Assembly (NCBI GenBank): GCA_965221635.1
Contig: OZ244902.1
Coordinates: 3,100,001-3,164,000 of the forward strand
Length of the DNA: 64,000 bases
From: JAAXHB01 sp965221635
GTDB taxonomy: Bacteria > Actinomycetota > Acidimicrobiia > Acidimicrobiales > Aldehydirespiratoraceae
Direction: 5' to 3'
Notes under the pieces: model-generated
Told to the model about the DNA's origin: nothing
The model's input: only the letters and a program-made list of their open reading frames with translations
Databases searched by the model: none
Program-made: the position numbers and the translations under genes
Shown: one piece after another, positions 50,250 through 58,957 of the stretch
Position numbering within the stretch: position 1 is the stretch's first letter
How the letters are laid out: each line of letters starts with the position of its first letter

Positions 50250-50285
50250 AGGATTATGCGACTCTCGCAGCCGCGAGGGGCTGGG

Positions 50286-51197
50286 TCAGGTGGCGCCGTA
50301 CACGGCGGCTGGTGGCCGTTCGGCGGCGATCGACCGGTTGGCGAGGATCCCGGCCTCGGTGGCGGTCATCATGCGTTCGCCGACGCTTTCGACGGGGCCG
50401 TGCTGCCAGCCGTCGCACACGTTGAGTTGGCCGCCGGTGCATTCGAACACCCGGCCGGTGATGTCACAGGCGGCGCTGCCGAGCCACACCACCAATGGCG
50501 AGACGTTCTCGGGGGCTTTGGGATCCCATCCCGGTGGCGCCTCGGGGTCGTAGATCACGCCGGCTGTCATGCGGGTGCGCGCATCGGGCGCCACCGCGTT
50601 CACCCGCACGCCGTAGCGGCCCCACTCGGCGGCTTGTTGCACGGTGAGCAACGCAATGGCGGCTTTGGCGGCGGCGTAGTTGCCCTGCCCGATGGAACCC
50701 ATGAGCCCGGCGCCGGAGGACGTGTTCACCACCCTGGCCTCGGCCGGCTCTCCTGATTTGGCCAGGCCCCGCCAATGCTCGATGGCGTGACGGGCGGGCG
50801 CGAAGTGGCCCTTGAGGTGTACCCGCACCACCGAATCCCACTCGGTTTCGGACATGTTGGCCAGCATCCGGTCACGCAGGAAACCGGCGTTGCACACGAG
50901 AGTGTCGAGACGCCCCCAGGTGTCCACCGCTCGCTCGATCATGGCGCGGGCCTGGTCCCAGTCGGCCACGTCGCAGCGATCTGCGATGGCGTTGCCACCG
51001 GCGGCGGTGATTTCGGCCACCACCGACGCTGCCGCGTCGCCGCTGTCGCCTGAGTCGGCTTCGGCGCCGTCACGGGCCACGCCCAGGTCGTTCACCACCA
51101 CCCGGGCGCCTTCGGCTGCGAAGGCCAGCGCGTGGGCGCGTCCCAGTCCCCGGCCTGCGCCGGTGACGATCACAACCCGGCCGTCACAAATGCCCAT
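50286..51197 (-). CDS. Short-chain dehydrogenase/reductase
   Basis: A 303-residue classical SDR of the type seen in the dehydrogenase part of multifunctional beta-oxidation proteins. The NAD(P) loop is VTGAGRGLGRAHA (about 11-23), NAG is at VCNAGFLRDRML, and the catalytic Ser and YxxxK are in NTSSGAGLMGSIGQGNYAAAK. It probably oxidises or reduces a hydroxyacyl-CoA or steroid-like alcohol; the substrate is not determinable. A 15-bp repeat array lies immediately upstream. Confidence 0.88.
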   Translation of the reverse strand: MGICDGRVVIVTGAGRGLGRAHALAFAAEGARVVVNDLGVARDGAEADSGDSGDAAASVVAEITAAGGNAIADRCDVADWDQARAMIERAVDTWGRLDTLVCNAGFLRDRMLANMSETEWDSVVRVHLKGHFAPARHAIEHWRGLAKSGEPAEARVVNTSSGAGLMGSIGQGNYAAAKAAIALLTVQQAAEWGRYGVRVNAVAPDARTRMTAGVIYDPEAPPGWDPKAPENVSPLVVWLGSAACDITGRVFECTGGQLNVCDGWQHGPVESVGERMMTATEAGILANRSIAAERPPAAVYGAT

Positions 51198-51240
51198 AGC
51201 GAGTGCCTGCCTTCTTGTTGAGGGTTCGGTGAGGGTGAAA

Positions 51241-51336
51241 CGCCAGAGAGTGCAGCGCCAGAGGGTGGAGCTTCAGAGCGTGGAGCGCCAGTGTGAGCAG
51301 CGCCAGTGGTGGAGCTTCAGTGAATGCAGCTTCAGC
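51241..51336. repeat. 15-bp tandem array, about seven copies
   Basis: CGCCAG or CTTCAG cores at 51241, 51256, 51271, 51286, 51301, 51315 and 51330 give a 15-bp period with one 14-bp step. The unit is close to GTGGAGCTTCAGAGC. The array separates the SDR gene from the amidohydrolase gene upstream of it. A short minus-strand frame across it reads LALHA-LKLHP-LALHS but is not supported as a gene. Confidence 0.85.
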
Positions 51337-51371
51337 GGCAGCGTCCGAGGCGGCGTCCGGGCTAACGGCGC

Positions 51372-53108
51372 TCAACGCCGCGACCGCACCAGGCGGCCGG
51401 GGCGCTCACCGGTGTCCTTGCCGTTGCTGCGGGTTTGGATCCCTGCCACGACGGTGGCGGTGTAACCGTCGGCGTGTTGAAGCAGCCGCCTGCCACCAGC
51501 GGGCAGGTCGTGAGCCAGCACCGGGGTGCGCAGGCGGATCGCCTCGTGGTCGATCACGTTGAGGTCGGCTCGCTTGCCTGGCTGCACGGTGCCACGATCG
51601 CCAAGCCCGTACAGGGTGGCGGTGTCGTGGGTTTGTTTGCGAACCACCCACTGCAGCGGCAGTTTGGGGCCTCGACTGCGGTCTCGGGTCCAGTGGCTGA
51701 TCATCGTGGTGGGAAGCGACGCGTCACAAATCAGCCCGCAATGGGCGCCACCGTCGGACAGGCCGGTCACCGCACGCGGGTGGGTGAGCTGCTCACGGAT
51801 CACGTCGTGGTTGCCGTCCACGTAGTTGAACAACGGCGCCAGCAAGAGCGCCCGACCGTCGAGGTCACAGAAGGCGTCGTAGGCGGCCTCGGCCGCGGTC
51901 ACGCCCGCCTTGGCAGCGATGGCGCCCACGGAGTGCTCTGCGGTGGGCTCGTAGTCGGGTGGGTCGCCCAGCACGAACAGGTTGTCGAGCATGGTGCCAA
52001 CCAGCATGCCCACGCCTTCGTGCATGCCGCCCTGTCGTGGCCCGTCGGGTTCGCTCAGGATGGCGGTGCGGATCGCCGGGTCGCGCAGATGCTCGATGCG
52101 TTCGGAGATCGGCAGGTGTGCCAGCGAGCGGTAGGTGGGGCGACACAGGAACGGATGACAGGTTTGCCAACCGGCCAGCAAACCGAATGGGCGTCCCGCC
52201 ACCTGCGGGTACAGCTCGGCGCCGTCGGTGGCGGCGTTCATGGACATTTCCATCAGCTCGCGCCACAGGTCGGGCGCGGCGGGCACCTGCAACAGCGCGA
52301 AGCTCACCGGCTGACCGGTGTGCGCGGAGAGCCGGGTCATCCATTCCACCTCTTTGCGGGGGCTGGTGATGTCGAGCCCGGCCGATCCCGCGGGGGCCAG
52401 TTCGAAAACGCCGCCTCCCCCGTCGCGCAAGCCGCGGCCCAGCTCGAACAGTTCGTCCTCCGCGGCGAAGGTGCCCGGCACCGGCTCGCCGTCCATGGCA
52501 CGGTGGGCGATCGTGCGCGACGTGGACACCCCAAGCGCTCCGGCTTCGATCGCCTCGGTGGTGATGCGGCGCATCTCGGCGTTTTGTTCCGGGTCGGCGG
52601 GTTCGTTGCGGGCGCCTGATTCGCCCATCACGTAGGCCCGGATCGCTCCGTGGGGTATCTGCGTGCCCACGTCCACCGCCCAGCGGCGCTGCGAGAGCGC
52701 GTCCAGGTACTCGCCGAAGGATTCCCAGCACCAGTTGATTCCCTCCGACAGGGCCGCGCCGGGAATGTCCTCCACGCCTTCCATCAGTTGGATCAGCCAT
52801 TCTTCGCGACCGGGGCGCACCGGGGCGAAACCCACCCCGCAGTTGCCCATCACCACCGTGGTCACTCCGTGACCCGAGCTGGGTTCGAGCAGGTCGTCCC
52901 AGGTGGCCTGCCCGTCGTAGTGGGTGTGTACGTCGACGAATCCTGGGGTGACGATCCGGTCGGTGGCGTCGATCTCCTTGGCGGACGGCCCGTCGAGCGA
53001 TTCGCCCACGGCAACGATCGTGTCGCCCACCACGGCAACATCCGCTGGCCTCGGCGCGCTGCCGGTGCCGTCCACGAGCACTCCGCCGGTGATCTTCAGG
53101 TCATACAT
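51372..53108 (-). CDS. N-acyl-D-amino-acid deacylase-like amidohydrolase
   Basis: A 578-residue amidohydrolase with the metal-binding HxH in TPGFVDVHTHYDGQATWDD (about 57-75) and the D-aminoacylase layout, ending with TLYGLGDRGTVQPGKRADLNVID. Hydrolyses an N-acyl or related amide; exact substrate unknown. The ATG at 53108 (MYDLKITGGVLVDGTG) is preferred to an in-frame TTG two codons upstream. Confidence 0.87.
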   Translation of the reverse strand: MYDLKITGGVLVDGTGSAPRPADVAVVGDTIVAVGESLDGPSAKEIDATDRIVTPGFVDVHTHYDGQATWDDLLEPSSGHGVTTVVMGNCGVGFAPVRPGREEWLIQLMEGVEDIPGAALSEGINWCWESFGEYLDALSQRRWAVDVGTQIPHGAIRAYVMGESGARNEPADPEQNAEMRRITTEAIEAGALGVSTSRTIAHRAMDGEPVPGTFAAEDELFELGRGLRDGGGGVFELAPAGSAGLDITSPRKEVEWMTRLSAHTGQPVSFALLQVPAAPDLWRELMEMSMNAATDGAELYPQVAGRPFGLLAGWQTCHPFLCRPTYRSLAHLPISERIEHLRDPAIRTAILSEPDGPRQGGMHEGVGMLVGTMLDNLFVLGDPPDYEPTAEHSVGAIAAKAGVTAAEAAYDAFCDLDGRALLLAPLFNYVDGNHDVIREQLTHPRAVTGLSDGGAHCGLICDASLPTTMISHWTRDRSRGPKLPLQWVVRKQTHDTATLYGLGDRGTVQPGKRADLNVIDHEAIRLRTPVLAHDLPAGGRRLLQHADGYTATVVAGIQTRSNGKDTGERPGRLVRSRR

Positions 53109-53263
53109 GCCCAAACCCTACGCTCGCCCCAAACCCAGCACCCCGCGCGGCGCCTCTTCCCAGCACCGGGTCGTCCTGCACAGGGTGACTGCACACAAGG
53201 TGTGGGACTCCACCTGGGCAACACATCAGATGGCATCGAGGCGCGCGGTTAGCGTCAGTCGGT

Positions 53264-54373
53264 GTGACCAGGCCGGGCCATGGTGAGCGGATTGTGAGGT
53301 TCGTGGCTGGGTTCCGTGTGCATCACCACGTCACCAAAGCCGCAGGTAGGCGGCCGCGCAGGGTGCTGCCGGTGCTGTTGGTGTTGTTGCTCGGGGTTTC
53401 GTGTGAACAGGGCTCGACCTTTGGTGTACCGGGCGCCGTTCCCGCCGATGTCACAAGCACCGTCCCCGACAGTCCCACAACCGTCGCCGATGTCACGACC
53501 ACCGGCGCCGTCACCACTGGCACAACCACGGTGACCACCACTGGCACAACCACGGGTTCCGGGAGCGTCACCACTACCACTCCGGCCGAGGCTTCGGTGT
53601 TCGACGGCTTGCCGCGTGGCGAGACGCCGGCGCGCTGGAGCGTGGAGGTGGTGGAGTGGCTGCCGCACGACACTGGTGCGTTCACGCAAGGTCTTGAGGT
53701 GTCCCAGGGTGTGCTGTACGAGAGCACCGGACTTTGGGGACAGTCCTCGCTGCGAGCCCTCGACCCGCTCACAGGGCAGATCACCGCCCGCCTGGATCTG
53801 CCCGACGAGCTTTTTGGTGAGGGCCTCACCGTGGTGGACGACCGGATCATTCAGCTCACCTGGAAGGCAGGCAGGGCCCTCACCTATCACCGCGAAACCC
53901 TCGCCTCGCTGCAGGAGTTCGTCTACGAGGGCGAGGGTTGGGGGTTGTGCTCGACGGGTTCGGAGCTGTGGATGTCCAACGGCTCGGACCGGCTTCAGCG
54001 CCGCGACCCGCACACGTTCGAGTTGATCGACTCGGTGACCGTGACTGTGCCCCTGACTGGGCCGGGCACTGGGCCGGGCGCGGAGCTGCAGTTGCACAAC
54101 CTGAACGAATTGGAGTGCTTCGACGGCGTGGTGATCGCCAACGTGTGGCTCACCGAGCACCTGCTGGCCATCGACACCAGCCAACCCGGCGGCGCCACTG
54201 TGATCGCAGTGATCGACGCTTCGCCACTGGTGCGAGACGCCGAGGCAGCCGCCGCGGGTGAGCCGATCGACGTGCTCAATGGTGTGGCCGACCCCCGCGA
54301 CGGTTCGGGCACGCTATGGATGACCGGTAAGAACTGGCCCCGCCTGTACAGGGTGCGGCTCGTGCCGGCCTGA
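53264..54373 (+). CDS. Glutaminyl-peptide cyclotransferase lipoprotein
   Basis: A 369-residue exported protein. A hydrophobic signal segment ends in LLGVSC (lipobox, Cys about 47), followed by a Thr-rich linker (about 60-110, repeats of TTGTTT) encoded by a repetitive stretch near 53500-53580. The C-terminal domain matches the plant-type glutamine cyclotransferase propeller: HDTGAFTQGLEV, YESTGLWGQSSLRALDP, WKAGRALTYHRETL, NELECFDGVVIANVW and LNGVADPRDG. It makes N-terminal pyroglutamate outside the cell. The long N-terminus before the signal suggests that a later start may be used. Confidence 0.87.
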   Translation: MTRPGHGERIVRFVAGFRVHHHVTKAAGRRPRRVLPVLLVLLLGVSCEQGSTFGVPGAVPADVTSTVPDSPTTVADVTTTGAVTTGTTTVTTTGTTTGSGSVTTTTPAEASVFDGLPRGETPARWSVEVVEWLPHDTGAFTQGLEVSQGVLYESTGLWGQSSLRALDPLTGQITARLDLPDELFGEGLTVVDDRIIQLTWKAGRALTYHRETLASLQEFVYEGEGWGLCSTGSELWMSNGSDRLQRRDPHTFELIDSVTVTVPLTGPGTGPGAELQLHNLNELECFDGVVIANVWLTEHLLAIDTSQPGGATVIAVIDASPLVRDAEAAAAGEPIDVLNGVADPRDGSGTLWMTGKNWPRLYRVRLVPA

Positions 54374-54525
54374 GCCCCATCCCGGGTGGGTGCGGCCGGG
54401 TCGGGGGCGCAGCGAGGCGCCTACTCGAATCTCGAACCCGCACCCACAGGGCAACTTGGGGCCAAGGCGCAAAGTCAACAGCGGCAAGCGCGGGCCCTAT
54501 TGCGGGCGCGACTATTGTCTGGGCC

Positions 54526-55164
54526 ATGGCGAAACCCTTGCTGAGCACATCCGCCCGCGAATCCAAGGCGGGCCTGGTGGCCCCGACCGTGGCGGTCACC
54601 GTTGACGGAGTTGTCATCGACTGGGTGAAGGGACTCAAGTCCCATGTGGCCGCCCGGCTGCGTCTTCCTCCGATGGAACTCCCCGAGAACGTGTCGTGGA
54701 ATCTCGCCGAGTGGGGTGTGTCCGACCCCGAGCCATTCCTGCGGGACTTCCTGGCTTCCTCGATGTCGGCTCGGGTGCAGGTGATACCCGGCGCGGCGGA
54801 GGGCCTCGCCCGACTGCGCGACGCAGGCTTTCTGGTGTTGGCGGTGACCCGTCGTCAGCACATGGTGGGAAACGACGAGCAGGCTCAGCAAAAGGCCCGC
54901 GAGATCACCTTGCAATGGTTCGACAGCCATCCCGAGCTCGGTGTTCACACAAGCGACGTGTTGTTCACCTCGGATCCGGTTTCGGTGGAGGCCGACATTT
55001 GGATCGACAATGCCCCCAGGAGGGTCGAGCGCCTGCTGGAGATGGACAAGCCCGTGTGGCTGCTGCCTCAGCCCTGGAACCGTGCGGTACACACCCGCGA
55101 GGGTTTGAACATTCTCTTCGACGGCTGGCAGTCGGTGGACGATCTGATCGCCGCCCACACATAG
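54526..55164 (+). CDS. HAD-like protein with missing nucleophile (5'-nucleotidase-type)
   Basis: A 212-residue protein resembling 5'(3')-deoxyribonucleotidase-type HAD proteins: motif I region VAVTVDGVVIDW (22-33), motif II at FLVLAVTRRQ, and motif IV at ADIWIDNAPRRVERLLE. The expected DxDG is TVDG, so the nucleophilic Asp is Thr25 and only the second Asp is kept. Phosphatase activity by the usual mechanism is therefore unlikely. Family assignment is moderate; the residues are read directly. Confidence 0.6.
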   Translation: MAKPLLSTSARESKAGLVAPTVAVTVDGVVIDWVKGLKSHVAARLRLPPMELPENVSWNLAEWGVSDPEPFLRDFLASSMSARVQVIPGAAEGLARLRDAGFLVLAVTRRQHMVGNDEQAQQKAREITLQWFDSHPELGVHTSDVLFTSDPVSVEADIWIDNAPRRVERLLEMDKPVWLLPQPWNRAVHTREGLNILFDGWQSVDDLIAAHT

Positions 55165-55331
55165 CCCCCACACATAGCGCCCCCGCGCAGGACCGGCTCT
55201 GCCCCGCCCGGCGCGGGCGCCGCGACGAGGCCCGGCACCGGAGTTCAGTCCCGTCAAACCGCCGGCGACCCAGTCTTGCGCGTGGGGCCGGCCCCGGAGG
55301 CCGTGTCCGGTGGTCGTAGGCTGAACACCCC

Positions 55332-56978
55332 ATGGAAGGCCAGGCGCCGTCGAAGGGCACCCTCGCTCGTCGAAGACTGCTCATGGCCATGGGGTTCGGC
55401 ATCACCAACCTTGCGGTGCTGCGCAAGCTCTCCTCTTCGCCCGACGATCCCAGCGGCGACACCACCCCAGGCGCCGCACCCGACGGTGGCCAAGCGACGG
55501 CGTCGGTGGCAACGCCCACGTCGAGCGCACCGGTGGAGCCTGTGGCCGTGCCGGTGGTGGACGCCGCAAGGGCGCCCGAGTCGCTGCCTGCGGACACGGT
55601 CTTCGATGTCGCCATCAACGGTGGCCGCCTGATCGACCCGGCATCGGGCCTCGACGCCGTTGCCTCGATCGGGGTGACCGCAGGCACCGTCACCGCAGTG
55701 TTCGTGCAGAACGACCCCGCGGAGCCGTTGCCCACCCTTGGGGCGACAACGGTGATCGACGCCCGCGGCCTGGTGGTGGCGCCAGGGTTCATCGACATTC
55801 TGTCCTACAGCCCCAACGGCTACGGCGAGTGGTACAAGGTGGCCGACGGGGTCACCTCCAACCTTGGCATGCACGGCCTCGACAGCCGGGCGGGCCCATG
55901 GTTCGAGGCTCGCCCCGACGGCAGTTCGCCGGTGCATTTCGGCGGCGCGTACGACAACGCCACCGTGAGGGCGAACCTCGGCCTCGAACCGTACGACTCC
56001 GCCGACACCCCCACCCTCGAGCAGATGGTGGCCGCCGCCGGATCCGACCTGGCCAACGGGTTCCTCGGTTTGCACATGCAACCGGAGTACACCCCGGGCG
56101 CCAACAGCGCCGAACTGTTGGCTCACGCACGCCTCGCAGCCCAGGTGGGGGTGCCGCTGTGTGTTCACGCCCGCTACTCGGACAATCTCGCGCCCGGAAC
56201 CAACCTCGAGGCGATCTCCGAGCTGGTGAACGCGGCGCAACAAACCGGCGCCCACGTTCACATCGAGCACATCAACTCCACCGGCGGCACCGGCGTGATG
56301 ACCGAAGCGCTGGCCATGATCGACACGGCCATCGGGCAAGGCGCGAAGCTCACCGCCTGCATGTACCCGTACACGTTCTGGGCCACCTACCTGAGATCGG
56401 CACGTTTCGACGACTGGCAGCGCAAGTACGGAATCTCCTACGGCGACCTGCAAGTGGCCGGAACGTCGCAGCGGCTCACCGAGGCAACCTTCGCGCAGGC
56501 CTTCGCCGACAACGCCCTCACCGCGGCGTTCGCCATTCCCGAGGCCGACATCGAAACCGCGCTGCGCGCCGATTTCGTGATGGTGGGCAGCGACGCCATC
56601 CTGGAGCGCTCGCATCGCAACCATCCCCGCTGCGCGGGGTGTTTCAGCCGGGTGCTTGGCCGTTACGTGCGTGACCTTGGCGTGATCGACCTGCCCACGG
56701 CGCTGTCCAAGATGACCATTCAGCCTGCCCGCTTGTTGGAGGGGCGCTGCCCGGATCTGCGGCGCAAGGGACGCCTCGGCTTGGGCGCCGACGCCGACAT
56801 TTGCGTGTTCGACCCTGCCACCGTGGCCGATCAGGCCACCATCGAGAACCCGGCGCAGAAGTCGGTGGGCATCAACTGGGTGATCGTGGAGGGCAAGGTG
56901 ATGCAGAGCCCCACCGGCGCCGCGCCGGAGACGGCCGTACTTCCGGGTCGCAGCCTGCGCTCGGATGTGGTTGTGTGA
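55332..56978 (+). CDS. Tat-exported amidohydrolase-like protein lacking HxH
   Basis: A 548-residue relative of D-aminoacylases. The N-terminus has a twin-arginine-like signal (LARRRLLMAMGFGITNLAVL), then a Ser/Pro/Ala linker (to about 90). The amidohydrolase domain keeps VIDARGLVVAPGFID, HARYSD, HIEHINS and VGSDA, and ends with RKGRLGLGADADICVFD. Where the first metal ligands HxH follow GFID it reads ILSYSPNG, so both histidines are replaced. It may use one metal or be non-catalytic. Its stop overlaps the following GTG start by 4 nt. Confidence 0.75.
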   Translation: MEGQAPSKGTLARRRLLMAMGFGITNLAVLRKLSSSPDDPSGDTTPGAAPDGGQATASVATPTSSAPVEPVAVPVVDAARAPESLPADTVFDVAINGGRLIDPASGLDAVASIGVTAGTVTAVFVQNDPAEPLPTLGATTVIDARGLVVAPGFIDILSYSPNGYGEWYKVADGVTSNLGMHGLDSRAGPWFEARPDGSSPVHFGGAYDNATVRANLGLEPYDSADTPTLEQMVAAAGSDLANGFLGLHMQPEYTPGANSAELLAHARLAAQVGVPLCVHARYSDNLAPGTNLEAISELVNAAQQTGAHVHIEHINSTGGTGVMTEALAMIDTAIGQGAKLTACMYPYTFWATYLRSARFDDWQRKYGISYGDLQVAGTSQRLTEATFAQAFADNALTAAFAIPEADIETALRADFVMVGSDAILERSHRNHPRCAGCFSRVLGRYVRDLGVIDLPTALSKMTIQPARLLEGRCPDLRRKGRLGLGADADICVFDPATVADQATIENPAQKSVGINWVIVEGKVMQSPTGAAPETAVLPGRSLRSDVVV

Positions 56979-58345
56979 GCATCTACCGGGGTCCACAAGG
57001 TGACCGCCGCTCAGGCGGGCCCAGTTCCCGGGGACCCAGTTACGAGAGGCCCAGTTACGAGAGGCCCGGTTACGGGGGTTCAAGTTTCGGGGGTTCCGGC
57101 CTCGGGCGACCCAGCGGGAGGCGGCCAGGCGCAGGGAGAAACGAGCCGCCGCCTGCGGTGCGACAGGTGGCGTGGCTGGCCTTCTTGGCGATCTGCGTCG
57201 GCGCGGCGGCCTCGATCATGTGGGATTCTCCCGGATCGCCAAGCGGCGACAACCCGACCAGCGGCGACGAGCAAGTCTCGGGAGACAACAGCGCCGGGGA
57301 CGGGGCAACGCCCGCCGATGATCAAGCCGACGACGAGCCCGGGTCGTTCACGTTGGCGGTGAGCGGCGAGTTGCTCATCCACGAGTCGGTGGCCGACGCG
57401 GCGCGCACCGTCGACGGCTGGGACTTCAGCCCGATGTTCGCGAACGTGGCCGACACGCTGCGCGCCGCCGACCTCGCCATCTGTCACATCGAAACCCCGT
57501 TCTCGCGCACCAACCGTGACCTGGCGTACTTTCCGGCGTTTCGGGTGCCCTACCAGCTCGCCGACGCGGTGGCTTACGCCGGGTACGACACCTGCTCGCT
57601 TGCCTCCAACCACGCCACCGACGCCGGAGCCGAAGGCATCGCCGCAACGATCGTCGCCCTGGACAGGGCCGGGGTGGCCCATTCGGGCATGGCCCGCACC
57701 CCCGCGGAGCGCAACCGGCTGAACCTGCTCACCGTGGGTGACGCCACCGTGGCGCACCTGTCCTACACCTACGGATTCAACAACGGCGAACTCGACCCCC
57801 AGGACAGTCACCTGTCCAACGTGATCAACGTGGACGCGATCACCGAAGAGGCCCGCCGGGCCCGCGCCGCCGGCGCGGATTTCGTGGTGCTGTCCATGCA
57901 CTGGGGCAGCCAGTACCTGAACTTCCCCGACGCCTACCAGTCCGAGATCGGGCCGCAGGTGCTGGCGCTGCCCGACGTGGATCTGGTGGTGGGCCATCAC
58001 TCCCATGTGGTGCAGCCGCTGGTGACAATCGGCGGCGAGTACCTGGCGTACGGCCTTGGAAACTTCTTGTCCAACCAGGCGCCCGAAACATGCCAGGGCT
58101 GCCCCGACGGGGTCACAGACGGCGTGATCATGCACTTCACCGTGAGCGAGCAACCCGACGGAACCTGGGCGGTGAGTGACGTTTCGCACACCCCCACGTG
58201 GGTGGATCGCAGCACCTACCTGATCGAGCCCGCCACCGACGCCCAAACCCACCCGAGCCTGTCCACGCAACTGGCCGCCTCGTCGAATCGCACCTCAGCA
58301 GCCCTGGCGGCTTTGGGGGTGGGAGTGCCGGTGAAACAATCCTAG
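56975..58345 (+). CDS. CapA-like (PGA_cap) metallophosphatase-fold membrane protein
   Basis: A 456-residue protein. An N-terminal Gly/Arg/Tyr repeat (PSYER, PSYER, PGYGG) is encoded by a 15-bp array with starts at 57021, 57036, 57051 and 57066. One helix (VAWLAFLAICVGAAASIMW) leads through an acidic linker to a PGA_cap domain: FTLAVSGELLIHESV, CHIETPFS, LASNHATDAGAEGI, SMHWGSQYLNF, VVGHHSHVVQP and YGLGNFLSNQ. Such proteins act in poly-gamma-glutamate capsule synthesis or other envelope functions; no capBC is here. The GTG start overlaps the previous stop (GTGA). Confidence 0.85.
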   Translation: MSIYRGPQGDRRSGGPSSRGPSYERPSYERPGYGGSSFGGSGLGRPSGRRPGAGRNEPPPAVRQVAWLAFLAICVGAAASIMWDSPGSPSGDNPTSGDEQVSGDNSAGDGATPADDQADDEPGSFTLAVSGELLIHESVADAARTVDGWDFSPMFANVADTLRAADLAICHIETPFSRTNRDLAYFPAFRVPYQLADAVAYAGYDTCSLASNHATDAGAEGIAATIVALDRAGVAHSGMARTPAERNRLNLLTVGDATVAHLSYTYGFNNGELDPQDSHLSNVINVDAITEEARRARAAGADFVVLSMHWGSQYLNFPDAYQSEIGPQVLALPDVDLVVGHHSHVVQPLVTIGGEYLAYGLGNFLSNQAPETCQGCPDGVTDGVIMHFTVSEQPDGTWAVSDVSHTPTWVDRSTYLIEPATDAQTHPSLSTQLAASSNRTSAALAALGVGVPVKQS

Positions 58346-58354
58346 AATGATCCC

Positions 58355-58840
58355 ATGACATTTCAGGTCGGAGACAAGGTGGTGTACCCCCACCACGGGG
58401 CGGCCACCATCATCCGCCTCGAGAAGCGTCAGTTCGCGGGCGAGGAACACGATTATCTGGTGTTGCAGATGTCCCACGGCGATCTCACCGTGTCGGTCCC
58501 ACCCGACAAGGCCGAAGAGGTCGGGATGCGCTGGCCGATCGACGCCGAGGACGTGGAAGACCTGCTCGAGGTGCTGGCCCGGCGCGACATTCGCGAACCC
58601 GCCAACTGGTCGCGCCGTTACAAGAACCACCAGGAAAAGCTCAAGTCCGGTGACGTTTACCAGGTGGCCGAAGTTGTTCGGAACCTGGCCCGCCGCAACA
58701 TGGATCGCGGCTTGTCCGCCGGTGAGAAAGCCCTCTACAACACCGCCCGCACGGTGCTGGTGTCCGAATTGTCCTTCGCGCTGTCCGTCAGCGAGGACGA
58801 CGCTGCCATGCGGGTCGACGAGGTGCTCGCCAGACCCTGA
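58355..58840 (+). CDS. carD: CarD-family RNA polymerase-binding regulator
   Basis: A 161-residue CarD. Residues 1-60 form the Tudor-like RNA-polymerase-beta interaction domain (FQVGDKVVYPHHGAATIIRLE). The C-terminal helical domain has the conserved tryptophan region NWSRRYKNHQEKLKSGDVYQVAEVVRNL, which contacts promoter DNA at the bubble edge. It stabilises open complexes, mainly at rRNA promoters. It starts 9 nt after the CapA-like gene. Confidence 0.95.
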   Translation: MTFQVGDKVVYPHHGAATIIRLEKRQFAGEEHDYLVLQMSHGDLTVSVPPDKAEEVGMRWPIDAEDVEDLLEVLARRDIREPANWSRRYKNHQEKLKSGDVYQVAEVVRNLARRNMDRGLSAGEKALYNTARTVLVSELSFALSVSEDDAAMRVDEVLARP

Positions 58841-58852
58841 CCCTCAGGGACA

Positions 58853-58957
58853 GTCAGCCGGGGACAAGCACCCAGAGGCGGTCAGCCAGAGACAGTCATA
58901 CAGGGCCAGTCAGGCAGGGACGGTCAGCCAGGGTTGGTGAGCCGGGGACCGTCAGCG
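58853..58957. repeat. 14-bp tandem array between carD and a convergent SDR gene
   Basis: GTCAGCC-like cores at 58853, 58881, 58895, 58909, 58923, 58937 and 58951 follow a 14-bp period (with a diverged unit near 58867). The array fills the gap between the carD stop and the SDR stop codon and runs into the latter. Confidence 0.85.

Noticed and set aside
51184..51375. Small minus-strand ORF across the 51241 array (LALHA-type repeats)
   Set aside because: Again a by-product of the 15-bp period; no start-site support and it overlaps gene ends.
55254..57083. A 609-codon minus-strand frame opposite the amidohydrolase gene
   Set aside because: Antisense shadow; no recognisable motifs and no ribosome binding site.
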